Shown: positions 51,897 through 61,601, numbered from the stretch's first letter. The stretch: 64,000 nt of DNA from Silvimonas soli (GCF_030035605.1 NZ_CP106736.1:992001-1056000); one strand, 5' to 3'. Numbers and translations: made by a program. The notes: generated from the sequence alone by a model not told the origin.

Positions 51897-52847
51897 GTGA
51901 ATATGATCGAAGCACAGGCCAATATGCTTGATAGCGTAGATGCCCGCACTCGCCTGGCGGGCTCTAACAAGATGGAAATCCTCTTGTTCTCGCTCGGCAC
52001 GCGCGAAGTTTTCGGGATCAACGTCTTCAAGGTCCGTGAAGTTTCGCAAACACCCAAGATCACCCGCACCCCGAACATGCCGCCAGGTGTTGAAGGCGTC
52101 ATTTCGCTGCGCGGCAATATCATTCCAGTGATCTCGCTGTCGCGTTTTGTCGCCACCACCCAAGGCGCGGCGGATACCGCCAATGCCACGATGATTGTGA
52201 CCGAGTTCTCCAAGCACACGCAGGCCTTCCTGGTGCATGAGGTCGATCGCATCATTCGCGTGGATTGGGACAAAGTGCGTGCGCCTGAATCCATGCTGGC
52301 TGGCAATCAGGCCTTGATTACCGCGCTGACCGAACTACCGGACGGCAAGCTGGTGTCGATTCTGGACGTGGAACAGATTTTGTCTGGCGTGCTGGGCGAA
52401 CCGGAGATTCCGGATCTGCCTACCGCTGCGGTCAGCCCTGACGCTTATACGTTCTTTGCCGATGACTCTGTCGTCGCCCGCAAAGAAATCGTCGGCGTAC
52501 TCGACAAGCTGGGCATCAAATATCACCAGGCCAATAACGGCAAGGAAGCGTGGGACAAACTGCAGAATCTGGCACAGCGCGCCGGGCACGATAACGAGCC
52601 GTTGCGCGTCAAGCTGAAGATGATTCTGGTCGACGCCGAAATGCCGGAAATGGATGGTTATGTACTGACCCGCCATATCAAATCGGACCGCCGCTTTGAA
52701 GGCATTCCAGTGGTCATGCATTCTTCGTTGTCTTCTCATGCCAACCGTGCCATGGGTGCAAGCGTGGGCGTAGATGCCTACGTGGCCAAGTTTGACCCGG
52801 TGGTGCTGGCGGACACGGTGCTGCCGTATATCGTCGACAAAAGCTGA
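51897..52847 (+). CDS. cheV: Chemotaxis coupling protein CheV, second copy
   Basis: 316 residues from GTG at 51897 (AGGA upstream). The same layout as the gene before it: a CheW-like part (EILLFSLGTREVFGINVFKV, GVISLRGNIIPVISLSRFVA) and a receiver (FFADDSVVARKEIVGVLDKL, ILVDAEMPEMDGYVLTRHIK). The two are clearly paralogous but have diverged throughout, pointing to an old tandem duplication with separate roles rather than a recent copy. Confidence 0.96.
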   Translation: MNMIEAQANMLDSVDARTRLAGSNKMEILLFSLGTREVFGINVFKVREVSQTPKITRTPNMPPGVEGVISLRGNIIPVISLSRFVATTQGAADTANATMIVTEFSKHTQAFLVHEVDRIIRVDWDKVRAPESMLAGNQALITALTELPDGKLVSILDVEQILSGVLGEPEIPDLPTAAVSPDAYTFFADDSVVARKEIVGVLDKLGIKYHQANNGKEAWDKLQNLAQRAGHDNEPLRVKLKMILVDAEMPEMDGYVLTRHIKSDRRFEGIPVVMHSSLSSHANRAMGASVGVDAYVAKFDPVVLADTVLPYIVDKS

Positions 52848-52996
52848 TCGCAATATCAGGTAACACAGCAATAATGCCGGCAAACCAGACACTTGGCTTG
52901 CCCGGACAAGAACGTTTGGTCTACCGCGAGTTTTATTGAAAAAACTGGATTGGCGCTGGAAAAAAGCGCGTCGCCAACCCCGATGGAGTAAACAGC

Positions 52997-53386
52997 ATGC
53001 CGGATAACAATATGCGCTTTCTGGTGGTGGATGATTTTTCTACCATGCGCCGGATTGTGCGCAACCTGCTCAAAGAATTGGGTTTTTCCAATGTGGAAGA
53101 AGCCGAAGACGGGCAGATCGCCTTGCATAAACTGCAAAACTCGACTTACGACTTTGTCGTGACCGACTGGAACATGCCCAATATGACCGGGCTGGAACTG
53201 TTGCAACAAGTTCGTGCCAATGCGCAGTTGAAGCACCTGCCGGTGCTCATGGTGACTGCGGAAGCCAAGAAGGAAAACATCATTGCCGCCGCTTCGGCGG
53301 GTGCCTCCGGGTACATTGTCAAACCCTTCACGGCAGCCACACTAGACGAAAAGCTCAAGAAAATTTTCGTCACCATGCCTAACTGA
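52997..53386 (+). CDS. cheY: Chemotaxis response regulator CheY
   Basis: 129 residues, a single receiver domain. Phosphoacceptor Asp57 is in FVVTDWNMPNMTGLELLQQV; acidic residues Asp12 and Asp13 (LVVDDFSTMRR) and the Lys in GYIVKPFTAATLDEKL are present. CheY-P binds FliM and changes motor direction. A 149-bp gap with a TTGGCG...CGCCAA hairpin (about 52950-52980) precedes it. cheZ follows 47 bp later. Confidence 0.97.
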   Translation: MPDNNMRFLVVDDFSTMRRIVRNLLKELGFSNVEEAEDGQIALHKLQNSTYDFVVTDWNMPNMTGLELLQQVRANAQLKHLPVLMVTAEAKKENIIAAASAGASGYIVKPFTAATLDEKLKKIFVTMPN

Positions 53387-53433
53387 TCAACCCAATCCAC
53401 CGGCACTTATGCACCGGAAAAAGGAGGCTCGCC

Positions 53434-54216
53434 GTGAGCGATCAAGCCCTCAATAGTTCAGACTCGGCCGATCTGGAAGCACTGTTCGACAGCATCGTTA
53501 ATGCCAATCGTGCAGCAGAAACCGCCGCGGATGCAGATGCACCCGCCGCAGCCGTCAGCGCGCCAGCTGGCGATGTAGCCGCCAACCTGCCTGCGGATAT
53601 GGCAGAACCGGCACGCACCATGTTTACCCAGATTGGCCAGTTGACTCGCCATCTGCATAACACCCTGCGTGAACTGGGCCTGGACAAGTCGCTGGAAAAA
53701 GCCGCGCATCAGATCCCGGATGCGCGCGATCGCTTGTCCTACATCGCCACCATGACCGAACAAGCCGCCGAGCGCACGCTGAACGCACTCGACGATGCCA
53801 AGCCGCTGCAGGATGAAATCTCCAACAGCGCACGCCAGCTCAATGCCCGCTGGAACCAGCTGTTTGCCCATGAATTGTCGGTTGAAGAATTCAAGCAACT
53901 GGTTCATGCCACCCGTGCCCATCTGGGCCAGACCGGCGTGAACTCGGAAAAAATCAGCAGCCAGATGCTGGAAATCATGATGGCGCAGGACTTCCAGGAT
54001 TTGACCGGTCAGGTCATCAAGAAAGTGCTGGTCATGGTCAAGGAAATGGAAAGCCAGTTGCTGGAATTCCTGGTTACCTTTTCGCCACAGCAAGGCAGCA
54101 GCGTTGCCCGCGAAGATGGCCTGCTGGCTGGTCCGGTTATTGGCGGCGAAGGTCGCACGGATGTGGTCACCAACCAGGAACAGGTTGATGATCTGCTGGA
54201 AAGTCTGGGCTTCTAA
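53434..54216 (+). CDS. cheZ: CheY-P phosphatase CheZ
   Basis: 260 residues from GTG at 53434, with AAGGAGG upstream. The phosphatase motif is MLEIMMAQDFQDLTGQVIKK near residue 185, whose Asp and Gln enter the CheY active site. The C-terminal NQEQVDDLLESLGF is the CheY-binding peptide. The N-terminal about 50 residues are an Ala-rich acidic tail. CheZ is standard beside cheY in beta- and gammaproteobacteria. Confidence 0.96.
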   Translation: MSDQALNSSDSADLEALFDSIVNANRAAETAADADAPAAAVSAPAGDVAANLPADMAEPARTMFTQIGQLTRHLHNTLRELGLDKSLEKAAHQIPDARDRLSYIATMTEQAAERTLNALDDAKPLQDEISNSARQLNARWNQLFAHELSVEEFKQLVHATRAHLGQTGVNSEKISSQMLEIMMAQDFQDLTGQVIKKVLVMVKEMESQLLEFLVTFSPQQGSSVAREDGLLAGPVIGGEGRTDVVTNQEQVDDLLESLGF

Positions 54217-54437
54217 CGAGCCGGATCAGTCAGTCAGACTGAAAATTGAAATGGAAAGATTGCATGATGGCACTGGTTTCGCCCAAACCGCTGGCCAACG
54301 CCCTCATGTGATCGGTAACGATGGCAAGATCGCCTGACCCAAAGCCGATACCAGGCTAAGGTAATTACGGGTGGTGCATTTTGTGTGCGGCGCAAGCCGC
54401 AATGTATTTGAACTCACCAGAAACAAATGGGGCCGAA

Positions 54438-56330
54438 ATGAGCGAATTCTCCGGTATGGATGACCTGTTGCAGGATTTCCTCACCGAATCCACCGAGCTG
54501 TTGTCAGATGTCGACAGCAAGCTGGTCGAGCTGGAAAAGCGGCCCGATGACAAGCACTTGCTGAACGACATTTTCCGCGGCTTTCATACGATCAAGGGTG
54601 GCGCCGGGTTCTTGAATGTCGATGCGATGGTCAGTTTGTGCCACCGCACGGAAAACCTGTTCGACAAGCTGCGCAATGGCGAGATGACGCTGACGCCCGA
54701 AATCATGGACACCATCCTCTCCGCCACCGCCACCGTGCAAGACATGTTCGTGGTCATGCAGCAAGGCCGCATGCCTGTGGCTGCCAATGCGGGCCTGCTG
54801 GCATCGCTGGATGCCGTGCTGCAAGGCGAAGTGCCACCAGCACCTGTGATTGCCGCGCCAGCCCCTGTCGCAGCGGCTCCTGCCCCAGTTGCCGTCGCGC
54901 CCGCCAGTACCGCTGCCGACGCCAATGGCGAGCCGCCATGGGACGTGCTCTACAACGCCTTACTCGATATTGAAAACCCGCCGCAAGTTGCCGACGCCAA
55001 CCAGGAAGTGGTCATTGACGACCTGCCTGCTGTCCCGGCTGCGGCAGTTCGTGCTGCGCCCGCCGCCGCCAAAGGCCCGGCAACCATGCAGCAACCGATG
55101 TCGCAATCTTCGCAAGAAACCACCATCCGCATCGATACAGTGCGGCTGGATCAGGTATTGAATTTGTCCGGCGAAATCGGCCTGACCAAAAACCGGCTGA
55201 CCACCCTGCGCACCGACATCATGGCGGGCAAGATGGACAGCGTGACGCTCAAAGCGCTGGACGAAGCCATCAGCCAGCTCGATTTGCTGGTCGGTGACCT
55301 GCAAAACGCGGTCATGAAAACCCGCATGCAGCCAATTGGCCGCTTGTTCCAGAAATACCCGCGCCTGGCGCGTGACCTGGCGCGTCAACTGGGCAAAGAA
55401 GTGGATCTGGTGCTGATCGGCGAAGAAACCGAGCTAGATAAAACCATGCTCGAAGACTTGAACGATCCGCTGGTTCACTTGGTACGCAACGCGGTCGATC
55501 ATGGCTGCGAAACAATGGCCGAGCGCACCGCCGCCGGCAAGCCCGCGCAAGCCACGGTTGAATTGTCCGCAGTCCAGGTCGGCGACCATATCCAGATCGA
55601 GATCACCGATAACGGTCGCGGCATGCGCCCGGACGTGATCCGCAAGAAAGCACTGGAAAAAGGCCTGATCGATGCCGAAACGGCCAACAGCCTGGACGAC
55701 AAACAGTGTCTGCAGCTGATTTTCATGCCGGGCTTCTCCACCAAAGACCAGATTTCCAGCATCTCTGGTCGCGGCGTGGGCATGGATGTGGTCAAGACCA
55801 ATATCCAGAAACTCAACGGCCGTATCGACATCCAGTCGGTGGTTGGTGAAGGCTCACGCTTTACCATCACCTTGCCGTTGACTCTGGCGATTCTGCCGGT
55901 GCTGGTGGTACGCGTCTGTGATCAGCCGTTTGCCGTTCCGCTGGCCATGGTGCGGGAAATCATCCCGATCAAGAGCGAGCAAGTACAGGAAGTCTCCGGC
56001 CGCGCCACCATTGTGGTTCGCGACGAAATCCTGCCGGTCAAATCACTGGCTCGATTGCTCGGCTGGCAAGAAACTGAAGTACCGTCCTTCGGCGTGCTGA
56101 TGACTTCCGCCGAGCACTCCTTCATTCTGGCAGTCGACAGTTTTGTGGGTCGTGACGACGTGGTGATCAAGCCGCTGCAGAATATTCATCCGCACGGCGT
56201 AGCCGGTGCCACGCTGTCTGGCGATGGCTCGGTAGTGCTGGTACTGGACATGGAAGACCTGCTGCACTCGGGCACGTCAGATAACGCAGCAGTGAGAAGC
56301 TCACAGTTCATTGAACAAATCGCCGCGTGA
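54438..56330 (+). CDS. cheA: Chemotaxis sensor kinase CheA
   Basis: 630 residues from ATG at 54438 (MSEFSGMDDLLQDFLTESTE); a TTG 19 codons upstream extends the frame without family support. His50 in FRGFHTIKGGAGFLN is the phosphorylated residue of the Hpt domain. An Ala/Pro-rich linker (about 135-235) follows where a CheY-binding P2 domain usually sits; I see no P2 fold. Then come the dimerisation helices (LSGEIGLTKNRLTTLRTDIM), ATPase boxes (LVRNAVDHGCE, ITDNGRGMRPD, GRGVGMDVVKTN) and the CheW-like P5 domain. It phosphorylates CheY and CheV. Confidence 0.97.
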   Translation: MSEFSGMDDLLQDFLTESTELLSDVDSKLVELEKRPDDKHLLNDIFRGFHTIKGGAGFLNVDAMVSLCHRTENLFDKLRNGEMTLTPEIMDTILSATATVQDMFVVMQQGRMPVAANAGLLASLDAVLQGEVPPAPVIAAPAPVAAAPAPVAVAPASTAADANGEPPWDVLYNALLDIENPPQVADANQEVVIDDLPAVPAAAVRAAPAAAKGPATMQQPMSQSSQETTIRIDTVRLDQVLNLSGEIGLTKNRLTTLRTDIMAGKMDSVTLKALDEAISQLDLLVGDLQNAVMKTRMQPIGRLFQKYPRLARDLARQLGKEVDLVLIGEETELDKTMLEDLNDPLVHLVRNAVDHGCETMAERTAAGKPAQATVELSAVQVGDHIQIEITDNGRGMRPDVIRKKALEKGLIDAETANSLDDKQCLQLIFMPGFSTKDQISSISGRGVGMDVVKTNIQKLNGRIDIQSVVGEGSRFTITLPLTLAILPVLVVRVCDQPFAVPLAMVREIIPIKSEQVQEVSGRATIVVRDEILPVKSLARLLGWQETEVPSFGVLMTSAEHSFILAVDSFVGRDDVVIKPLQNIHPHGVAGATLSGDGSVVLVLDMEDLLHSGTSDNAAVRSSQFIEQIAA

Positions 56331-56432
56331 TGCATTATATTTCGGTGCGATAAGCACTTATGCCAAACACCTGCAAAATCAGACATTACTGATATACTTC
56401 GCTGTGCCCAATGTGCAGCCAGAGACCCTGAA

Positions 56433-57653
56433 ATGACGCAAGATCACGCATTTATCGGCCGCCAGCCAATTTTGAATCGCCAACAGCAGATCATCGGTTA
56501 TGAACTGCTGTTCCGCCTGGATAAGGACGCCCTTACGGCCGAGTTCTCCAGCGACATGCAGGCAGGCACCAACGTGCTGGTCAATACCATTTCCAATATG
56601 GGGACCGACTGGCTGGTAGGCAGCAAACTGGCGTTTATCAACGTTGCTGAATCCATGCTGGAAAGTAATTTCCTGGAGTTGCTGCAACCGCAACGCGTAG
56701 TACTGGAAGTGCTGGAAACCACCACCGCTACGCCGGAACTGCTGGCCCGCGTGAAAGAACTGCGCGGTCAAGGCTTCGGTATTGCGATGGATGACTTCGA
56801 GTTGTCTCCGCAAACCGCGCCGTTCCTGGAGTTTGCCAATTACATCAAGCTGGATGTACAGGCTCTGGGCATGGATCGCTTGCCTGCGATCTCCAAAGAA
56901 CTGCGCAAGTATCCGATGCTGCAGATCGCGGAAAAGGTCGAAACCAAAGAAGAATTCCGCAAGTGCATGGATATCGGCTTTGACGCATTCCAGGGCTATT
57001 ACTTTGCCCATCCGGAAACGTTGTCGGCCAAGGTGATCAATCCGAATTACGCCAACATTCTGAATCTGCTGAACATGCTGCGGAACAACGCAGAGATTCG
57101 CGATATCGAAAATGCGCTCAAGCGTGACGTGGCATTGTCGTTCAAGCTGCTGCGCTATATCAATTCGGTTGGCTTTGGCTTGTCGTGCGAAATCCAGTCC
57201 TTCCGCCATGCCGTCACCATCCTCGGTTACCAGAAGCTGTACCGCTGGCTAACCCTGTTGCTGGTGACTGCCAGCACCGAAGCGGGCTCACCACCTGCCC
57301 TGCTGAAAACCGCAGTGACACGCGGTCGTCTGGTGGAATTGCTGGGCAGCCATTTGCTGGATGGCCAGGACCGCGACAATCTGTTTATCGTCGGCATCTT
57401 CTCGCTACTGGATGTATTGCTTGATATGCCGATGGATCGCGTGCTGGAAACGCTGATCCTGCCGGAAAGCATTGCCGATGCGCTGATGGAACGCTCCGGC
57501 ATGTACGGCCCGTTCCTGGAGCTGGCTGAAGCATGTGAAGACCCGGATATGTCCGAAGTGCCACGCCTGTGCGACCAGTTGCAACTGACCCCGGACATGC
57601 TCAACCGGGCACACGGTCAATCGCTGGCGTGGGTGGAAGAACTCGGCCTGTAA
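56433..57653 (+). CDS. Degenerate EAL plus HDOD domain signalling protein (YuxH/CdgJ type)
   Basis: 406 residues. The N-terminal EAL-like domain (about 5-195) begins FIGRQPILNRQQQIIGYELL, with YELLFR where EAL is expected, keeps MDDFEL and ends GYYFAHPE. The C-terminal HDOD domain (about 200-395) includes DVALSFKLLRYINSVGFG and LGYQKLYRWLTLLL. In this subfamily the EAL part is usually inactive and may bind c-di-GMP or partners. It ends the plus-strand motility run, 102 bp after cheA, before a terminator. Confidence 0.92.
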   Translation: MTQDHAFIGRQPILNRQQQIIGYELLFRLDKDALTAEFSSDMQAGTNVLVNTISNMGTDWLVGSKLAFINVAESMLESNFLELLQPQRVVLEVLETTTATPELLARVKELRGQGFGIAMDDFELSPQTAPFLEFANYIKLDVQALGMDRLPAISKELRKYPMLQIAEKVETKEEFRKCMDIGFDAFQGYYFAHPETLSAKVINPNYANILNLLNMLRNNAEIRDIENALKRDVALSFKLLRYINSVGFGLSCEIQSFRHAVTILGYQKLYRWLTLLLVTASTEAGSPPALLKTAVTRGRLVELLGSHLLDGQDRDNLFIVGIFSLLDVLLDMPMDRVLETLILPESIADALMERSGMYGPFLELAEACEDPDMSEVPRLCDQLQLTPDMLNRAHGQSLAWVEELGL

Positions 57654-57682
57654 ACTGCTTTAGCCCCGGCAACATTAGAAAT

Positions 57683-57713
57683 AAAAAACCCGTCATGCAG
57701 ACGGGTTTTTTTA
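57683..57713. terminator. Bidirectional terminator after the EAL-HDOD gene
   Basis: AAAAAACCCGTC, loop ATGCA, GACGGGTTTTTTTATT. T tracts on both strands serve the convergent EAL-HDOD gene and the lipoprotein gene. Confidence 0.93.
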
Positions 57714-57758
57714 TTGGGCGCCAATCCCGTAACAGGATTGCTCAGCAGCAGGCCAGAA

Positions 57759-58379
57759 TCAGTTGGCCACCGGGCTTGGCTCAAGTACGCGCCAGCCCTG
57801 ACCACGGCTTTCAATCTCGACCGTGTGTTGCTCTTTGCCCTGGTTATCAACCAGCGTAGCAAACTTGGGGAACTGCTGGCGAATGCCGTCATCCTTGGCC
57901 CAATCGGCAATACCATCCAGTTTGGTGGTAAACACGATCTTGTCGCGACTGTAATTGTCTTTGGTTTCTTCAACCGTGTTGCTGACAATCTTGTCCACTT
58001 CTGGCGTGCCACTGCAAAAACCGGGTGGGGTATTGCCGTCGTAGGCATCCTTGCCCTTGTCCGTCACCGCAAATTGCGTTTGCCCGGCTTCAGCCGCTTG
58101 TTCCTGAATCAGCCCGGCTTTAACCAGTGCGGCCAGTTGCGCGCCGTTGGGGTCTGTGAGCTTGGCGTAGTCCTTGGCGACAGGGGTATTAAAGGCAACC
58201 GGCATGGAAACACAATTTTGCTGATCAGCCTGGATAAAGTTGTTGAGTGTATTGATGACGTCTTTGTCATCCAGCGCAACTTTAGGGGCCTCTGAACCTT
58301 TGCCACACGCAGTCAGCGCAAATACCGCTGCCAGCGCGACGACTGACGCCACCCGGCGTTTTCCATGCACGCGTTCCAT
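57759..58379 (-). CDS. Putative lipoprotein of unknown function
   Basis: 206 residues. A signal peptide with lipobox LTAC (VVALAAVFALTACGKGSEAP, Cys at about residue 25) predicts a lipid-anchored periplasmic protein. The remainder has no named domain; ALVKAGLIQEQAAEA and FAVTDKGKDAYDG look like a winged-helix-type fold, seen in other small lipoproteins. Two further cysteines (NCVSMP and GFCSGTP) could form a disulfide. Neighbours give no function. Confidence 0.85.
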   Translation of the reverse strand: MERVHGKRRVASVVALAAVFALTACGKGSEAPKVALDDKDVINTLNNFIQADQQNCVSMPVAFNTPVAKDYAKLTDPNGAQLAALVKAGLIQEQAAEAGQTQFAVTDKGKDAYDGNTPPGFCSGTPEVDKIVSNTVEETKDNYSRDKIVFTTKLDGIADWAKDDGIRQQFPKFATLVDNQGKEQHTVEIESRGQGWRVLEPSPVAN

Positions 58380-58533
58380 CTGTTAACACTCCTGATTTAT
58401 AGATATGTGATGATTTTTTCTGCGGTCGAGAACGTTGAAATTGATATGCAAACCAATATGAGAAACCACGTCCACAGAAATAGATACCGCAAAACCAGTC
58501 TCAGGACAATGTTCAGATGCTCATTTGCAGGAT

Positions 58534-58932
58534 TTAAGCCTCAGGTGTAAAGGTCATGGACACCGAGTTGATGCAATAACGCTCGCCGGTTGGCTCTGGG
58601 CCATCGGGAAAGACATGCCCCAGGTGGGCATCACAAGCTGCGCAACGTACTTCAGTGCGGACCATGCCGTGCGAATAATCCTCGATGCGCTTGATCGCAC
58701 CAGGAATGGCTTCTTCCCAGAAACTGGGCCAGCCACAACCGGCGTCAAATTTGGTGCCCGAATGAAACAACAAGGCATTGCAACAAACACAGTAATAATC
58801 GCCATCATCATTGCGTTTGTAGAGCTCACCGCTAAAAGGCCGCTCGGTACCGGCCTGGCGCGCTACCCGATATTGTTCCGGGGTTAACTGGGCTCGCCAT
58901 TCTGCGTCGGTTTTAACCACTTTGTCGGTCAT
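58534..58932 (-). CDS. msrB: Peptide-methionine (R)-S-oxide reductase
   Basis: 132 residues, the full single-domain length. Zinc ligands are in CVCCNALLF and CAACDAHLGHVF; the catalytic Cys is in GERYCINSVSM near residue 122. GCGWPSFWEEAIPG is the family fingerprint. MsrB repairs methionine-R-sulfoxide in the cytoplasm with thioredoxin. No signal peptide, and msrA is not nearby. Confidence 0.97.
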   Translation of the reverse strand: MTDKVVKTDAEWRAQLTPEQYRVARQAGTERPFSGELYKRNDDGDYYCVCCNALLFHSGTKFDAGCGWPSFWEEAIPGAIKRIEDYSHGMVRTEVRCAACDAHLGHVFPDGPEPTGERYCINSVSMTFTPEA

Positions 58933-59034
58933 GCTGCTCTCCAGTTTTAATCTGTTTGTCTAAAGATATGGGTGCGGGGCAAGACCCACAACCGTCAGCT
59001 CAAAAGAAAACCACCAGCCGGCCCAGGCAAGAGA

Positions 59035-59856
59035 TCACTCTGCGCCAGGCGCAACCGTCTGCAGCCAGTCCGCCAAGTGCTGTGCAACGCTTTCCCAACC
59101 CATGTCAGCCATCATGGCATGCCCAAGTTGTGGCAAAAACCGGGCTTCGACGCCCCATGCCCGCGCTGTGGCGCGTACGTCTGCGGCAGGGATAACCCGG
59201 TCAGCTTCTGCCCCCAACACCAGGCAAGGCACGTGTTCGGGTATGCCCCACGCCAGCCAAGGTTGCGGCAGCATCAATTCGGCCAGCGCCAAGGCGGACT
59301 CCGGCTGCACGCGGGCGGCGAACGTCGCCAACCTGTCTCGCGGCATTTGCGTGGAAAACAGCAGTTGTTTCAACACCGCCGGATCAAAATCAATCGCCCC
59401 GGTGTGCCACTGAAACTGGTTCAAGCCCATCAGCAAGTGAGGCGAACTGAACATCATGTGGCCCAGCGAGTTCACCAGCCCCATGGGCGGCACGCTGCCG
59501 AGCAACGCAAGGCCAGCGACCGCGTGCTTGCGGGCAAAGCGTTGCGCCAGATAGCCGCCCAGCGAATGTCCGATCAGGATCGGCGTAGCCGGCAATTGCC
59601 CGACCGCACGTTCAATATCTCCCAGGAAGTCACCCAGACCCAAGCGGTCCAGCCGCTCACGCCCGGCGCTACCGGCGTGCCCGGACAAACTCAGTGCGTA
59701 GCAGTCATAACCTCTGGCCGCAAACCATGGCAGAAAGTGATCTTGCCAGCACCAGGCACCGGCATAGGCGCCATGCACAAACAATAGCGGGGGAGCCGAC
59801 AAGGGCGCGCGGGTGGGTGGGTGATGCAGGATTTCCAGCTGGCAGGGATGGCTCAT
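59035..59856 (-). CDS. Alpha/beta hydrolase
   Basis: 273 residues. The oxyanion region is PLLFVHGAYAGAWCWQDHFL, the nucleophile elbow is LIGHSLGGYLAQRFARKHAV (Ser near residue 98), and a late Asp in VLGAEADRVIPAADV and His in LPQLGHAMMADMGWE complete the triad. The substrate is unknown. No signal peptide. The gene lies alone between msrB and the divergent yqhA gene. Confidence 0.9.
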   Translation of the reverse strand: MSHPCQLEILHHPPTRAPLSAPPLLFVHGAYAGAWCWQDHFLPWFAARGYDCYALSLSGHAGSAGRERLDRLGLGDFLGDIERAVGQLPATPILIGHSLGGYLAQRFARKHAVAGLALLGSVPPMGLVNSLGHMMFSSPHLLMGLNQFQWHTGAIDFDPAVLKQLLFSTQMPRDRLATFAARVQPESALALAELMLPQPWLAWGIPEHVPCLVLGAEADRVIPAADVRATARAWGVEARFLPQLGHAMMADMGWESVAQHLADWLQTVAPGAE

Positions 59857-59955
59857 ACTTGCTCATGGCAATGATTGCGGGAACTGGCGATGTTTTTTCC
59901 GGTCTGCTTGCAGCCAGGACAGACCTGGATATTCCAAACATCATAAAGGTCAACG

Positions 59956-60468
59956 ATGCATTCGCGTATCGAATCCGCGCTCGAAAAAACCATTTTCCAC
60001 AGCCGCTGGCTGCTTGCCCCGTTTTATCTGGCGTTGGTGGTCGGCTTGTTCGCGTTGTTTGTAAAGATGCTCAAAGAGCTTTACGCGCTAGGCCAGATAT
60101 TGCTGACTGGCGAAGGCAACATCATCATCGGCATTCTGAGCATGGTGGACGTCACGCTGATCGCCAACCTGTTATTGATTGTGATGTTCAGCGGCTATGA
60201 AAACTTCATTTCGAAAATGGAGGTGGCTCACCATTCAGAGGACAAGCCCAGCTGGATGGGCAAGGTGAGCTATTCCGATCTCAAACTCAAGCTGATCGGT
60301 TCCATTGTGGCGATCTCGGCCATCGACTTGCTCAAGGCGTTTGTAAATATAGACTCGATGGATTCGCTCAAGCTGGGCTGGCTGATTGGTATCCATCTGA
60401 CCTTTGTGCTGTCGGGCGTACTGTTCGCCGTGATGGACCGCATTGCGGCTGGCGGCAAGCCGCATTAA
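59956..60468 (+). CDS. yqhA: UPF0114 (YqhA) family membrane protein
   Basis: 170 residues with four predicted membrane segments, about 18-38, 58-78, 110-130 and 138-158. Family motifs are ESALEKTIFHSRWLLAPFYL at the start and VDVTLIANLLLIVMFSGYEN in the middle. Its function is not established. An AAAGG ribosome site precedes the ATG. Confidence 0.93.
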   Translation: MHSRIESALEKTIFHSRWLLAPFYLALVVGLFALFVKMLKELYALGQILLTGEGNIIIGILSMVDVTLIANLLLIVMFSGYENFISKMEVAHHSEDKPSWMGKVSYSDLKLKLIGSIVAISAIDLLKAFVNIDSMDSLKLGWLIGIHLTFVLSGVLFAVMDRIAAGGKPH

Positions 60469-60646
60469 GCCTGCCTGGACAGTGCAAGCGAGTTGCATAT
60501 TTGCGGGTTCGGCGGGGATTCGTTCCCCGCTTTGCCTGATGCCGGGCGAGTTTGGTTATACTGGCTCGCCATCCGGCAAAGACCGACAAAAACAGATTTA
60601 TACAGACAGAAAAATCCGTTCGTTAAGAGGAAGAGGAAACCCCAAG

Positions 60647-61585
60647 ATGCTCGCCCGATTCTGTACGCGTGTTGCTGCCCTGGCGCTGGCCAGCATCACC
60701 TTTTTACCGCTTTCAGCGCATGCTGCCATCGCCAAAGCCGAGCCTTTTCCCCACGCTGTGCTCTGGCGTATCGACAAGGCTGGCGTACCGTCGTCCTGGC
60801 TGTTTGGCACCGCCCACGTGGCCGATCCACGTGTCACCACGCTGTCTGACCCGGTAGCGCAGGCGTTTGAGTCGTCCGACCAGGTTTATACCGAGGTCAA
60901 AACCGATTTCAGCATGATGATGGAACTGGCCAAGGCCGTCTTGCGCCCGGAAGGCGATTTATTGCCCGCCCATATCAGCGATGCGTACTACCAGAAACTG
61001 CTGCCGGAACTGGCTGCGCGTGATTATCCCGAAGTCGCTACCCGCCGCCTGAAAACCTGGGCTGCAGCCATGCTGATGATGGAACCCAAGAAACAAAGCG
61101 GCCAGATCACGCTGGATTTGCTGCTGGCCAAGATGGCGATCGAGAGTGGCAAAAACTATTCGGGGCTGGAAACCGTTCAGGAACAGTTATCACTGTTCGA
61201 GAATATCCCCGAAGACAAACAACGCACCTTGCTATATGCGTTGCTGGATCACCAGGAAGTCTTTGCCGCGCAAATCAACAAAGTCATCGATGCCTATGTA
61301 GCCCGCGACATTCCGGCTATTGAGCGGCTCAGTGAGCAAGGCGACGTACCCATGCCCGCAGCTGACGAGGCTTATTTTGACAAGTGGAACAAAAAAGATC
61401 TGCTGATTGATCGCAACTTGCGCTTTGCCCAACGTCTGCAAGAGCCGCTGGCCAAGGGTGGCAACTTTATTGCGATTGGCGCCATGCATTTACCCGGCCC
61501 GCAGGGTTTGGTCGCCTTGCTGCGCAAAGCCGGTTATACCCTGACTCCGGTATTTGACGCGCCGACAGTCAGCGCCGCCAAATAA
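60647..61585 (+). CDS. TraB/GumN family exported protein
   Basis: 312 residues from ATG at 60647 (MLARFCTRVAALALASITFL), a signal peptide ending near SAHA; AGAGGA lies upstream, and the longer frame has no signal. The TraB/GumN (ERE/TIKI-like) motifs are SSWLFGTAHVADPRVTTL near the N-terminus and FIAIGAMHLPGPQGLVALLR near the C-terminus, which supply the two GxxH metal ligands. The Tiki members are metalloproteases; the bacterial role is unproven. A terminator follows. Confidence 0.92.
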   Translation: MLARFCTRVAALALASITFLPLSAHAAIAKAEPFPHAVLWRIDKAGVPSSWLFGTAHVADPRVTTLSDPVAQAFESSDQVYTEVKTDFSMMMELAKAVLRPEGDLLPAHISDAYYQKLLPELAARDYPEVATRRLKTWAAAMLMMEPKKQSGQITLDLLLAKMAIESGKNYSGLETVQEQLSLFENIPEDKQRTLLYALLDHQEVFAAQINKVIDAYVARDIPAIERLSEQGDVPMPAADEAYFDKWNKKDLLIDRNLRFAQRLQEPLAKGGNFIAIGAMHLPGPQGLVALLRKAGYTLTPVFDAPTVSAAK

Positions 61586-61601
61586 TCCGGGCAGTGCACA
61601 C

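Noticed and set aside
54340..54347. Second sigma-28 promoter before cheA (GCCGATAC)
   Set aside because: The -10 resembles consensus but the -35 at the proper spacing reads CAAGA, too far from TAAAG.
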